A DNA stretch of 64,000 nt from Corythucha ciliata (Eukaryota; Arthropoda; Insecta; Hemiptera; Tingidae), in assembly GCA_038030265.1 (NCBI GenBank), contig CM075941.1, positions 7,378,001 through 7,442,000 of the forward strand, given 5' to 3'. Position 1 is the first letter of the stretch; every line of letters starts with the position of its first letter. Positions 44,025 to 54,456 of the stretch are shown one piece after another. The notes below the pieces were generated by a model, which made no database searches, was not told the origin of the DNA, and saw only the letters and a list, made by a program, of their open reading frames with translations. The position numbers were made by a program, and so were the translations under genes.

Positions 44025-44577
44025 TCAGCAAACTTTGTCGGCTAATTTTGTGAGAATCGGTAAAGGTTCGGAACTGATGGCGAGAATGGATTGGACGGAA
44101 GACGGAAGTTGGTGAAGCCACAAAGTTTTGAGCGCGTCGTCAGATATTTGAGTGCCGGCGAGCTCCTTCATGCGCCTCCAAAGTTGTGACGGTTTATCGT
44201 CTCCAAGTTCGACCTCGTGGAGAAGTTTGGTGAATTTGTGATCGTCGGTGTCGGTGAAAGCGGAAAGAAGTGCTGTTTTCGTATTTGTGGGTCGCAGGCG
44301 GGTGGTTGATGATGTCACTGACGTATTCGAGGACGTCCATGTCGAGAGTGGATACGACGTAATTGAATTTCGTAGTGTCCTGAGTGATACGGTTGGCTGG
44401 TAAGTCGAACTGAGCTTCGACTTGGCGGAACCAAAGATCGGGCCGGTGGCGCCAAAACGGAGGTAGCCGAACGGAGACACTTGAAATGCGTTGTGGCTCT
44501 AGAACCTCGTCGTCATTAGCCGGTTGAGCCATAATACTACGAGTGAAGTCGGGGTCACCAGTTGTAAGCGTGTACAA
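44025..44577 (-). pseudogene. Gypsy gag fragment
   Basis: Capsid-like gag in two overlapping frames: PPFWRHRPDLWFRQVEAQF opening and QLWRRMKELAG ... LWLHQLPSSVQSILA later, matching the layout of CsRn1-like gag proteins. A frameshift around 44220-44300 breaks it. The likely start is the ATG at 44532 (MAQPANDDE) just after the primer site. A zinc knuckle before the protease is not clear at 43740-44020. Confidence 0.75.
44543..44560 (-). promoter_or_regulatory. Primer-binding site resembling tRNA-Trp
   Basis: Minus strand TGGTGACCCCGACTTCAC, 11 bases upstream of the gag ATG. TGGTGACCCCGAC matches the 3' end of insect tRNA-Trp, the primer of CsRn1/Kabuki-type elements. Confidence 0.65.
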
Positions 44578-44783
44578 GAAAAACGAGACCGCGTAAGTCA
44601 GAGAACGAAAGTCTATATTTTTCTAACAAAGGAAAACCGAACAACTGATGTTTTTATGTAAAAATGTGAAGGGACGCCACACATATTTATATAGATTTAA
44701 AATGTTGCAATTTTTCGGCTATTCGTCAGACAACTATGGGCGTTGCCGCGTCTGGCCAGACCGGGTTCGCGGAGGTCACAAAA
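44563..44783 (-). repeat. Probable 5' LTR of the gypsy element
   Basis: On the minus strand it would open TGTGACCTCCGCG (44783) and end TTACA next to the primer site. It contains a TATATAAATATG box (44684-44695). The partner LTR is missing, so the limits are inferred. Confidence 0.45.
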
Positions 44784-46699
44784 AAAGTCCATGAAATTTT
44801 CTATCTCGCGAAAATAATCACCAGCGAATGTTCAGACCCACAATTTGCAATTTCAACGGCAGTTTTTCATATTGACTTTTCCAAGTAAAAAAAAAAAAAA
44901 AAAAATCATTTCCGTAGCAATCTCGGCATCAAGGAAAACACTTTTCATCTTTCTGTCAACAATTAGACAGATTATACTGGATACCTTCCTTTCTAAATAA
45001 TTATTTTTGTTGAAAGAAAATCGTTAAGAAAGTTAAAAGTCGTTATGCTTCCATCGCCACTTGCGTGGCACTCTTCCTCGTTCGATTATAAAACCGTCTG
45101 AGCTCATCTTCATGCCACGAAGAGGTACCAAATGAGGCTCTTACGGTCATTTTTTTTTTTCAAAACAGTTTTTCTTCTTCCATCTCAACTTAAAACACCT
45201 GGGTTTCTCGACCATTATTGTGCACCGAGTCATTGTATTATTAAGTCGCCTCCGTCTTTTTCAAAAGTGACTTTGGTGGAATGAGGACGAGGTGGAGGTG
45301 TCCAATCTTGATGGGAAAGCACTAAAGCGGTTGTTTCTTCTCGCGTTCGTGTTTTACAGCGATGTTGAAAACACTTGACTCTTACTTACTATTAAAAAAA
45401 CAAAAAAACTCTCGCGAGTCTTCTAAAAGGGGAAGGGTTTTCGACCCATTGAATGCAAAGCGTCAATTTCAAAAAAAAAAAAAAAGACAACTCGCTTTTA
45501 AGACTACACTCAATTCTCTTTCAAGGCGTCAATCATTTTTACCGGGCCTTTAAAAGTTGAGGGTACGGTTTAGACAAACTGTGAGAAAAAAAGGCGATTC
45601 AAAGAGGAATGAACTATATAGTGGGGAATTTAAAGTTCCTATTTAGAGATGCTTACTCACTTGTTCTCGCGAATGCAATGAATAACGGCAATTATTGGGG
45701 TTTTATTTTGTTTCTACGTCAATATATGAAGCGAGAAAGCGTGAAACAAAACATTATAGAACAATGCTTAAAAAAAGGGCCTTGACTTTTCATGAATAAA
45801 ATGTCACCTCTGATAAAGGGGCTCCCTGAATTCTAAAACTAGTCCGAAAGTGTCGTATTACAAAGGAATGAAGAACATTGAACATCAAAGTGAAGAGCGC
45901 GGACATAACTGTATTAAACATAATGGAGCAGACTCCTCAATTTATTCTACCCTAGAGAGGAAGAATTCTAGCCTTTGATACTCGCCAACCTTTTAAAAGA
46001 GCCTTTACACAGTCGACACTGTGAGTCCTTATTTTGAAGCGAAAAAAAAAAAAAAAAAAGTGTGAGGACTTGACATGAATACTAAATGAGCTCGAGGGTC
46101 CTAAAATGGTACGGGTTCGCAAGAAGGAAGTGGGAGGCGCGGGCCAAGAAAATGATAAAGAGTAAGAATGGAGAAAGAGGCACAAACCCCATTGTTTTTT
46201 CTTCCTTTTTTTGAACAAATCAACCCTGTTTCATACGGATTTATGAGGAATTCTTAAAGACCGTTCTAAAAGTTTTTTGGACAGTTCAAGGCTATCAACA
46301 GATTTGACTGCAATTCATGTTTGGAGAAAAATCATAATTTATCATAAAAATGGGACAAGCTTGTCATAATTTCATTGCAAAAAATAAACTAATAATTAAA
46401 AATAGAGGACAGTGGTCGCCGTGGGCGCTGGACTTTTACTGGCGTTTTTTAATCCCCCTGAACACACACTGATGAACTTGGTATACAGTAGCGCCGAAAC
46501 GGTGTCCTGAGGTGTCGCGGCCGCTACACCTCAGGACAGGACACGTTTGACAACATGGAAGTCTCAACAAGGAAGAAAGGGATAACAAAACAAAAATGAC
46601 GAGAGAAGTGGGAATAATGTGAATAAAGAAAAAGAATAATTGAACAGTATATAAATAAATGTAGTGTAAATTAAGTAATAAAAGTGTAAATTGGGGATA
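44784..46699. other. Unassigned sequence
   Basis: No gene recognised. Several homopolymer runs (44887-44905, 46044-46059) and one strong hairpin (46504-46537). Confidence 0.55.
46504..46537. repeat. 12-bp perfect hairpin around GCGGCCGC
   Basis: GTCCTGAGGTGT (46504-46515) and its exact complement (46526-46537) enclose a 10-base loop that contains GCGGCCGC. Role unknown. Confidence 0.8.
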
Positions 46700-48715
46700 A
46701 ATGGGCGTGTTTTTTGTATAATATCAAGAGATTGGTGGACCAAGCCTTACCCGTGAGGATCTTAAAAGGTGAACGACGCTGTGGTTCAAACGGATGGTTT
46801 AGTGGGGAGCTGCTAAAGCGGAAAAGGTACGTCGAGTATTTAAAGACAGTGCACGATATTTACAAGTGTGACGTAACAAAAAAGGCTCTGCGCACTCAAA
46901 CGAAAATCTACAAGAATGCCATTAGGGATGCAAAAATACAAAGTAATGATAATTTTATTCAACAGGCAAGAAATAAACAGAGGGTAGTTTGGCAGGTTAT
47001 TAACAAAAAGAGAGGTGTTAGTGACAAAAAGACAGCATCCAAGGATATGACGGCCGAAACTTTCAATTCCTACTTCATTAACGCGGCCAAGGGTCTTGTT
47101 TTGGATCCACCATCTGGTGTATCGGCTCCGAAAATAGTGCTGGAGAGCATTCCTCCTCGTTTCGTATTTAGGCAGGTAACGGAGCTCAGTGTCCTAAAAA
47201 CTATTAAATTGCTTTCGGATTCATCTTGCCCTGATGTTCTGGGTGTGAGTCCTAAGAATCCTTAAATCGGTCGCCAGCTCCTTGGCTGCACCAATGACGC
47301 GTCTTATTAATGAGAGTATAGCCACTTCTACGTTTCCCGATGTTTTGAAGCTTACGGTGGTCATTCCATTATTTAAAGGGGGAAGTAAACTGGATGTGTC
47401 CAACCATCGGCCAATTTCACTGCTGCCGGCTGCCTCCAAAGTATTTGAGAAAATAATGAAAGATCAGATCGTTGATTTCTTTGAGTATAACGGGTTGTTC
47501 AATGAACGACAGTTTGGCTTCCGTAAAGGAAAAAGTGCGGTAGATGCTCTTCTTCGCCTAGCGTCTGTTATCTATGAGGGTTTCAACGAAGGGGGTATAT
47601 CGCTGATGGGCTCATATGATTTGAGGAAGGCTTTTGACTGCGTTAATCACGATATTTTGTTTAAAAAAAACTACGAGCGTATAATTTTGGGGAAGAAGCT
47701 ATCCGGTTGTTGGGCTCGTATTTGTCGAACCGGTATCAATCTGTCCGTCACAACGGTGCTCATTCGTGCTTTGAGCGGATTGAGTTGGGAGTGCCGCAAG
47801 GTTCAATACTGGGTCCGGTATTATTCCTGATCTTCATAAATGACCTCATCAGGTACTGCGATGACAAGGTGGTTTTATTTGCGGACGACACGACGCTGAT
47901 TTTAAATGGGGGTAATTTACAGGTAGTTGTTACCAGGAAAGCGATTATGGAGAACAGATTAAACTGCTGGTTATCTACCAACGGATTGATGCTTAATGCT
48001 GACAAGTGTTCAACAATGTTATTAACCATGAAAAAGGTCGAGCTCGCCAACACCGTGGACAAGGTCAAGCTACTAGGGATTACTTTTGACCCTGGGATGT
48101 CGTGGGAGGCTCACGGTTTGAATTTAGCATCCAAACTGAATACTGGTATTTACTTACTGAGGCTTTGTAACTTTGTTGTCGTTTTATTTTGGGTGTATTT
48201 ATCCTCATATGACTTACGGTGTTCTCTTGTGGGGCCATTCTACGGCGGCTTCCATGATTTTCAAGCTTCAAAGAAGAGCAATTAGAATTCTATTGGGCCT
48301 GGGGCTTCTCGGCAGATTGCAGGCAGGGGTTTGTTGACTTAGGTCTCTTGACGCTATACCTTGTGTTTGTATATATTATGCTGTGCAATACGTAAAAAAG
48401 AATTTGGATAGGTATGAGAGGGGCAATACGGTTCATAACTATGACACAAGAAATAGCAATAACCTAATTTCGAGATTTTGCCGTTTGACAAGATTGCAAA
48501 ACATCACTGATTTTTTCGCACCCAAGTTTTTCAATTGCCTTCCGCCTGACGTGAGGGAGCTAAATATGGGGCCTTTTAAGAAAAAAGTGAAACAAATGTT
48601 GGTAAAACGAGCGTTCTACTCTTTTGACGAGTTTCTCAATAGTGGTTTACTTCCATAACTCTTATCGAAGTTCATTTGACGCATGTATACCATTTTTTGG
48701 TGTTTGCAGTGTAGA
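46700..48715 (+). mobile_element. CR1/Jockey-like LINE (copy 2), 5'-truncated
   Basis: Contains ORF2 from the region just upstream of the RT to the 3' end and the (AAT)n tail. The endonuclease is absent, as in normal 5' truncation. Its last 650 bases are almost identical to 1-650. Confidence 0.8.
46714..48658 (+). pseudogene. CR1/Jockey-like reverse transcriptase, frameshifted
   Basis: Three or four frame pieces: the pre-RT linker (ETFNSYFINAAKGL), a finger region (NHRPISLLPAASKVFEKIM), RQFGFRKGKSAVDALL, motif A-like SYDLRKAFDCVNHDIL, then in a third frame ERIELGVPQGSILGPVLFLIFIND (motif B) and VVLFADDTTLI (catalytic FADD), followed by the C-terminal block shared with 1-650. Frameshifts lie near 47260, 47660-47780, 48180 and 48340. 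It cannot make protein. The LLPAASKVFEKIM and FNSYFINA styles favour the CR1/Jockey group. Confidence 0.82.
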
Positions 48716-48744
48716 ATAATAATAATAATTATTATTATTATTAT

Positions 48745-48775
<31 letters not shown>
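48715..48775. repeat. AAT/ATT microsatellite and poly(T) junction
   Basis: (AAT)n tail of the plus-strand LINE meets (ATT)n and T28-type tail of the minus-strand LINE that follows; tail-to-tail as at 638-743. Confidence 0.88.
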
Positions 48776-48787
48776 GGGCATCGACTG

Positions 48788-51699
48788 CTACAGGTCATTA
48801 GCCAGTATGGTAAGTCCATACATGTAGTTCCTGTATCGTTCCATCATCAAAGAGAATTTGCTCCGAATGGCATGTGGTGGTAGGAGATCTTTTGAACTAC
48901 CTACCATTGTTAGATCAATACAGGTATCGGGCAAGAGCCAGGGATACACCTCAAACTCAACCTTAGGCAAGACTGGATACTGATCAAAATTATACAGTTC
49001 CAAATCTTCCCTAGCCCGAACAAAGGATGGCCGGGTTCGAGTTGGGAGGCTGTCATAGTCTGATAGATTATTCATGGCTATTTTTTTTTTTTTTACTTTT
49101 AATTATATGGCTGTACTTAGTCCAGCCATATAATTATGGATGATTTGCTTTCGTCTGTATTGAGGGGGGAGTCGACTTGCCACTCCAAACAAAGCCATCG
49201 TAGGGCTCGTGCGGAAGGCCCCGGTTGCGATCCTGAGTCCTTCGTGGTACACGCGATCGAGAGGGATAAGCCAGGAACGCCGGGCAGATCCATATATACC
49301 AGATCCGTAATCGATCTTTGACCCTATAAGAGCATCAAACATGCGCAAGAGCGTTATGGTTTCCGCCCCCCACCGGTGACTTGCAATTATTCGAATTGTA
49401 TTGAGATCCTTCTTAACACGGTTTATGACGTCTTGTACATGTTCTTTCCACCTCAAGGCGCTGTCCAAGGTTAATCCCAGGAATTTGCGTGCGTTCACGT
49501 AAGGGATTTCTGCATTCTGAAGAAGCAACCGGGGAGGTGAGTGCCCCAGCCTCAATCTACAAAAGTGGAGTGCCGAAGTTTTTTCCCGAGATAGCGTCAA
49601 ACCTCTTTTGGCAGCCTCACTCACGAGATCGTCAATACTATTCTGTATAGTAGTAGTTGGATCGTCATTATTGGAATGAGTAAGAAAAATGGCCAAGTCG
49701 TCGGCATACATGGATCTATAGATTTGATCTGGGAGTCTCTCTGTTATCCCATTGATTCCAATCAAGAACAGCGTTACGCTTAGAACGGAGCCCTGCGGTA
49801 TTCCAATTCCCTGGCCGTAAATGCCAGAGAGTGACGCTCCAACTCGCACACGGAAGTACCGATCACTCAAAAAACTAGTTATCACATTGAAGATTTTTCC
49901 ACGCAGGCCCCATACGCGCAGCTGCTGCAGTATTGAAGGCCTCCAGATTTTGTCGTAAGCGCTCTGTACATCAAAAAACACCGCGGTCACATGGCTTCTC
50001 TTGAGAAAGGCATCCTGTATAACTTTCTCAATGTATATCAATTGATCCAAAGTTGAGTACCCAGCACGAAAACCCGTCTGAAAAGGATTTATTAGCTTAC
50101 GGTACTCAATAATTGTCATTAACCTGTAGTTAACCAATCTCTCGTACAGTTTGCCGATAGCGCTGGTCAACGATATCGGCCGATAACTTTTGGCTGCATG
50201 CGGGTCTTTCCCGGGCTTCCTCACCGGAATCACAACAGACGTTTTCCATGCATCTGGATATACTCCTCTTGCCCAGAGTATGTTGAATAACTCCAATAGA
50301 TGAGCTTCTCCTGACACTGATAGATTGGCTAGGAACTCATTCAAAACTCCATCAATCCCTGCTGCTTTATTTCTGGGTAAAACCTTTATGGCTCTCCTCA
50401 GTTCTGGCCTTGTAAACGGGGTATTATATGAATCAGAGAGGACATCCTGCACGAAAAACTCATCATTAGCAACCTCAGAATCCTGCAGAGCCAGCCTAAC
50501 CTCTACAGGGTAACTTTCTAGGGATGAATGCGCTAAGCATTCAGCAATTTGTTCGGGTTCAGTGTACTGGCAATCATTTTGAATAAGGACTACAGGGTTC
50601 AACGGGGTCCTCTTTCCTCCTATAGTCTGCACCTTCCGCCAGACCGAACGGGACGATTCCGCAGAGGTAATTGTGGAGACATAGTGCTCCCAGGCTTGTT
50701 TCTTCTCTTGCCGCTTTAAGCGACGCTCAAGAGCTCTGTATTTCTTGAATTCTATCAGGTTTTCCATTGTCGGGTTTCTTCTGAAGCGATTAAACTTTTG
50801 TTTTTTCAAGCGATTTGTTCTCGAAATCTCGGGGGTCCACCATGGCACTGCAGTACCACCTATTTTCTTCCTGCTTCGTGGAATGGCTTGCTTTGCCGAG
50901 CTCATTATAACATTGGTAGTGTTTTCGACATCGCAGCTCACGTCCCCAGTAAGTGCCCCAAAGTTAAGACTGGCTCTGTATCTGTCCCAATCGGCCAGGT
51001 CACACTTCCATCGATCTAGAGTTTGATTCACACTCCGTCTAGTATTATGTCGCACCAGAATGGGGAAGTGATCGGAGTGACGTAACTCTTCTAGCACCCT
51101 CCACTCGAAGCCATGGGCAATCGGCATACTTATCATGCTTAGATCTATGGCATCAAACGTACCCGAGCTGACCGTGAAATGAGTAGGCGATCCGTCGTTT
51201 AGGACGCAAAGGTTAAACTCGCACATTATCTCTTCCAACAGGCTCCCTGCCGTGGTAGTTCTACGGGAACCCCAGGCCACGTTGTGCACATTGGTACCAC
51301 TCATCACGAGCACTGGGGGCGGAAGGCTCCGTAGGAGACTCCGCAGATCATTAGGATCCCATCTCGCATCCGGTAAATAAAGGGAGCAAATTGTCAGGCT
51401 CATAGGTGCCTTTATCCTTACAGCGGTTGCCTGCAGCCTCGTGCCAAGAGGTATCAGGGTGGTGCCAATGCCCTCGCAAACGTATACAGCGACACCACCA
51501 TGCCTCCGCCCACCGGGATCGACAGATGCCGGCCTGTGGAACAGCGAGTATCCCGCTATGTTCATAGTGAAAGTTTCCGTAAACTTCATTTCTTGTATGC
51601 ACATCAGAATGGGCGCATAGTTCTTAATCAGTGATCGTAATTCATCCATCTTACTATGCAAACCTCTCATATTCCATTGCAGAAAATTGTTATCTTGAG
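48788..51699 (-). pseudogene. LINE ORF2: endonuclease + RT, one internal stop
   Basis: An 855-codon open stretch from the first Met (51670; the frame extends upstream to NNFLQWN) holds the APE endonuclease (QWNMRGLHSKMDEL, IQEMKF, SGTNVHNVAWGS, HSDHFPIL) and the RT (SYRPISLTSAIGKLYE, TGFRAGYSTLDQL, VFFDVQSAYDKIW, IGIPQGSVLSVTLF, SMYADDLAIF). In the endonuclease GDTNVHN is SGTNVHN, so the catalytic Asp is replaced. A TAA at 49103-49105 then interrupts, and the same frame resumes to 48788 with the linker (YPWLLPDTCIDLT) but ends before RNase H. Confidence 0.85.
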
Positions 51700-53540
51700 G
51701 TTCCTTCGTCCTTTTTTCCTTTGCTCTTTCCAGCTACCCCTCTTTCTCCCTTTGACCCAACCTTTACCGCGCTTGCCTGATCCCTGGCTATCATCGCTAT
51801 TACATAGCGCTAATTCTCCTTCAGGCAGCCCATGTGTTAGGGGGGAGTGAGTACCAGCATTGGAGTCCCTTGTATCACTGCCATTGCTGTCAGCGAAGTG
51901 TCTGTCATCTGGATCTTGTACATCATGTGATGCAGCTTTCTTGCTACTGCTTGGCACATTGGTCAGAGAGGAGGTGTCCTCTGGAGGAAGGTATAAATTA
52001 CCCGAATTTATAGCAGAGTCTACCCTCTTTTTGCAGCTGGGTTAACTAATATTTTCTCTATTTCAGCCACAAATGGAGCTTCTGGAGTCTTCGGCCCCAC
52101 ATTATTTTCGGACCATTGAGCTTGACTTGAAGATGGAAGTGGAGTCTGACTATGAGAAGTGGCTACATCACTTTTGTGTTGGGCTACATCAGCCTCTTTT
52201 CTCTTTCTATATCTCATTTCCTGAAGAATTTTGTAGCCTCTAGTGGAAATTTCAGGAGCTTGTCCTTTAGTTTTAGTGGCGTAAGATACTGACTCGTTGA
52301 CAACTGAACCACTTTTCGCCAGGAACCTAGCCCTGAAGTAGCTGCATTTTTCCACTACCCTAATTCTCTGTATTTCTCGCTCCAGCTGGTAAGTGGGACA
52401 GTTTATATCCCTACTGGAGTGAGGTCCCTTACAATTCACACAGCTCGGTGGAACAGCACAGCTTCCCTCGTGCTTGCCCCTGCCGCAGTCACACACTCCC
52501 TCATTGTGGCACTTCATCGACAAATGGCCGAAACGAAGGCAGTTAAAGCAGCGCAGAGGCGCATTAATGTAGGGACGGACTCTAAATCTCATATAGCCTC
52601 CTTCAATATATTCCGGTAAATCATTGCCCTTGAAAGTAAGTATCACCGTGCCTGTTTTAACTTCTTTTCCATCGACCTTTTCCCTAACAATTCTGGCACC
52701 AGTCACGCTGTACTTAGCAAAACATTCAACTATTTCGACCTCTTCTGCATAACGCAGTTCATTGGCCTTACAGAATTAAGTTTATCCGGTGCATTACATT
52801 TTATTTCCATATTTCCTAGTTCTGTAATCGTCTGCAGTTTCTCGGCTTGTTCTCGTGTCAATACTTCTACCACAAGAGATCCATTCATTGTTTTCCTGAC
52901 ACTTGGCAATAAAAAAGGGGGAAACACTACTAAAAGATCCCTGTGTTTTCGTTATTATCACAAAGCGGTCCCAGATCTTTCCATCTTTCGCTACAGCTTC
53001 CGTTCTTAGGACAGGACTTTTAGGGCTGTCTGACGATTTTCGCTTTGCTCTCTTTAATCGAGAAGAGGTTAATGACATTTCTGGCTGAAAGGGTTCGAGT
53101 GAAAATTCATTTTTCCTCTTCCTTTCTACCTCAGATTCCGTTTGGGAGTGAGAAACTACCTTGTTTTCGGCTTTTTGAGACACTGACGAAATGCTCTCCA
53201 CGCTACTCGCTCTACTAATCGATCGCCTTAATGCAACCATCGACTTCACAACGCCTGGGTGTCTCGTTAATAGTTCGAATTCATGGTTGCTCACATCCTT
53301 GTTTCCCATTATCTCCGCAAGTTCATTCACATTTTGCTCTGTCAAAATCTCAGACCGAAGTGGTAATTTCGGTGTCTTTTGACTCTGGGAGCCAGAGAGG
53401 ACCGACTCATCTCTGCTCCCTTCACCGCCAGTTGTTCCAATTGGAGTTGCCAGTGGGTCGCCACGGTCGCCCGGGAGGTCCTGACTTCCACCCGGGTTAT
53501 CAAAGTTCAGTCCAGCTATTTGCTTGTTTTCTTCAGCCAT
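51667..53540 (-). pseudogene. LINE ORF1 (gag-like) with zinc knuckles, frameshifted
   Basis: RNA-binding protein that would coat the LINE RNA. It starts at the ATG at 53540 (MAEENKQIAG), has a low-complexity N-terminal third, an RRM-like middle (SLVVEVLTREQAEKLQTI) and three zinc-knuckle units (CFNCLRFGHLSMKC; CDCGRGKHEGSC; CVNCKGPHSSRDINC) at about 52420-52540. It ends with a Lys/Arg-rich block KGWVKGRKRGSWKEQRKKG. Frameshifts occur at about 52800-52925, 52720 and 52020. Confidence 0.82.
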
Positions 53541-53999
53541 TGTAAGTTAAGTTTGCGTTTTATACCTGCCGCCAGGTCGGGGAGTCTCTCAACCCTACAT
53601 CCATTCCAGTATCAAGGTCCAGTCCAAGTCCATATCCAGCTTCTATCCAGGGGTGATTCGGGGTATGGAGAAGAGGATAGATGGGAAAGAAGGGAGAAGG
53701 GTTATAGAGGAGGGAGGCCAGAGGCCTTTAGGGATAGGTACAGAGCTGGGATGCGACCCTGTAGCTAGGCTGCAGGACCCCGGGTTCGCCAAGCCCGTGC
53801 GACGCCGAAACGTCGCCCAGTGAGGTTCGGGATGCCTGTGGCTAACGAGGCCCGACCCCCGGCTTTTCTGTAGGGGAGTGCTCCCTTAGACGGTTGCCTT
53901 ACCAGGCTAACGGGTCCGTCTCCCCGCCTCTTTTAGTCGCCTTTTACGACACGCAGAGGATACGGTGGGTGTATTCTAACTCCTCCACCCCCACCCACA
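53541..53999 (-). other. LINE 5' untranslated leader
   Basis: GC-richer leader upstream of ORF1. Its first 130 bases form several strong stem-loops (see the next entry). The element appears to begin at or near 53999, directly after the microsatellite and the duplicated GGCACGT. Confidence 0.65.
53882..53959 (-). ncRNA. Structured RNA in the LINE 5' leader
   Basis: Read on the minus strand: stem CCTCT/AGAGG (53955-53959 with 53927-53931) encloses a second stem GTCG/CGAC with a TAAAAGG loop; next AGACGG/CCGTCT (53916-53921 with 53888-53893) encloses GCCT/AGGC with loop GGTA. A GGGAG/CTCCC pair follows. GTCGTAAAAGGCGACTAAAAG is, as far as I recall, a recurrent leader motif of insect LINEs. Its role (ribozyme, IRES, packaging) is not shown by sequence. 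Confidence 0.5.
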
Positions 54000-54006
54000 G
54001 GCACGT
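54000..54006. repeat. Right 7-bp target-site duplication of the LINE at 54007-60150
   Basis: GGCACGT, repeated at 60151-60157 at the other end of the LINE. Confidence 0.6.
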
Positions 54007-54023
54007 ATTATTATTATTATTAT

Positions 54024-54054
<31 letters not shown>
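54004..54054. repeat. (ATT)n + poly(T): 3' tail of the LINE
   Basis: On the minus strand a poly(A) run followed by AAT repeats, after the conserved terminal block at 54055-54110. Confidence 0.85.
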
Positions 54055-54056
<2 letters not shown>

Positions 54057-54456
54057 TGGGCATCAACTACTAGGTTATTAGCCCGTTTCCCTAGGTAAGT
54101 GCTTACTTTAATTATTAAATTTAAATTAATTATTTAATTAATCAGTCTTGCTAGTATTCTATTTATTCCTTGCCTAAAAAATAATTTTATTTTTGTTTTC
54201 CTCTGTTCATCACAGATTTCAGGTACTTGATACGATTCCACGATTTCGTCAATTTGCCAAGTTCACAGCCCACAGTCGTTATGAGTATCACAGATGAACC
54301 GAAGTAAGTTTTAGCATGTACCTAGACCTATAAGTAAGTTCTATCACAATCTGTTACATTAAGCTATTAACACAATTATAATATACCTTGCACTCAATTT
54401 CAGAATATCACAGTTTTATATTATATCTTATATCACAGTAAATTTTAGCCTTTATT

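Larger units (their letters stand above)
42976..44783 (-). mobile_element. Ty3/gypsy retrotransposon, 5' half
   Basis: On the minus strand: a probable LTR end, tRNA-Trp-type primer site, gag, protease and the first part of RT, then abrupt truncation at 42976 against the LINE. Gag and protease style together with the primer suggest the CsRn1/Kabuki branch. RNase H, integrase and the 3' LTR are absent. Confidence 0.8.
48776..53999 (-). mobile_element. I-like LINE lacking RNase H (near full length)
   Basis: Minus-strand element with a 5' leader (53541-53999), broken ORF1, nearly open ORF2 with endonuclease and RT, a short 3' terminal block and poly(A)+(AAT)n. It is related to, but clearly different from, the LINE at 54007-60150. 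The RNase H domain and normal 3' UTR are missing. Confidence 0.85.

Noticed and set aside
48683..48883. Ile/Phe-repeat peptide across the AAT/poly(T) junction
   Set aside because: Translation of a microsatellite.
49100..49136. 14-bp perfect hairpin at the LINE ORF2 stop as a terminator or regulatory element
   Set aside because: Both arms are in coding sequence homologous to other LINE ORF2s; complementarity is likely incidental and the organism is eukaryotic.
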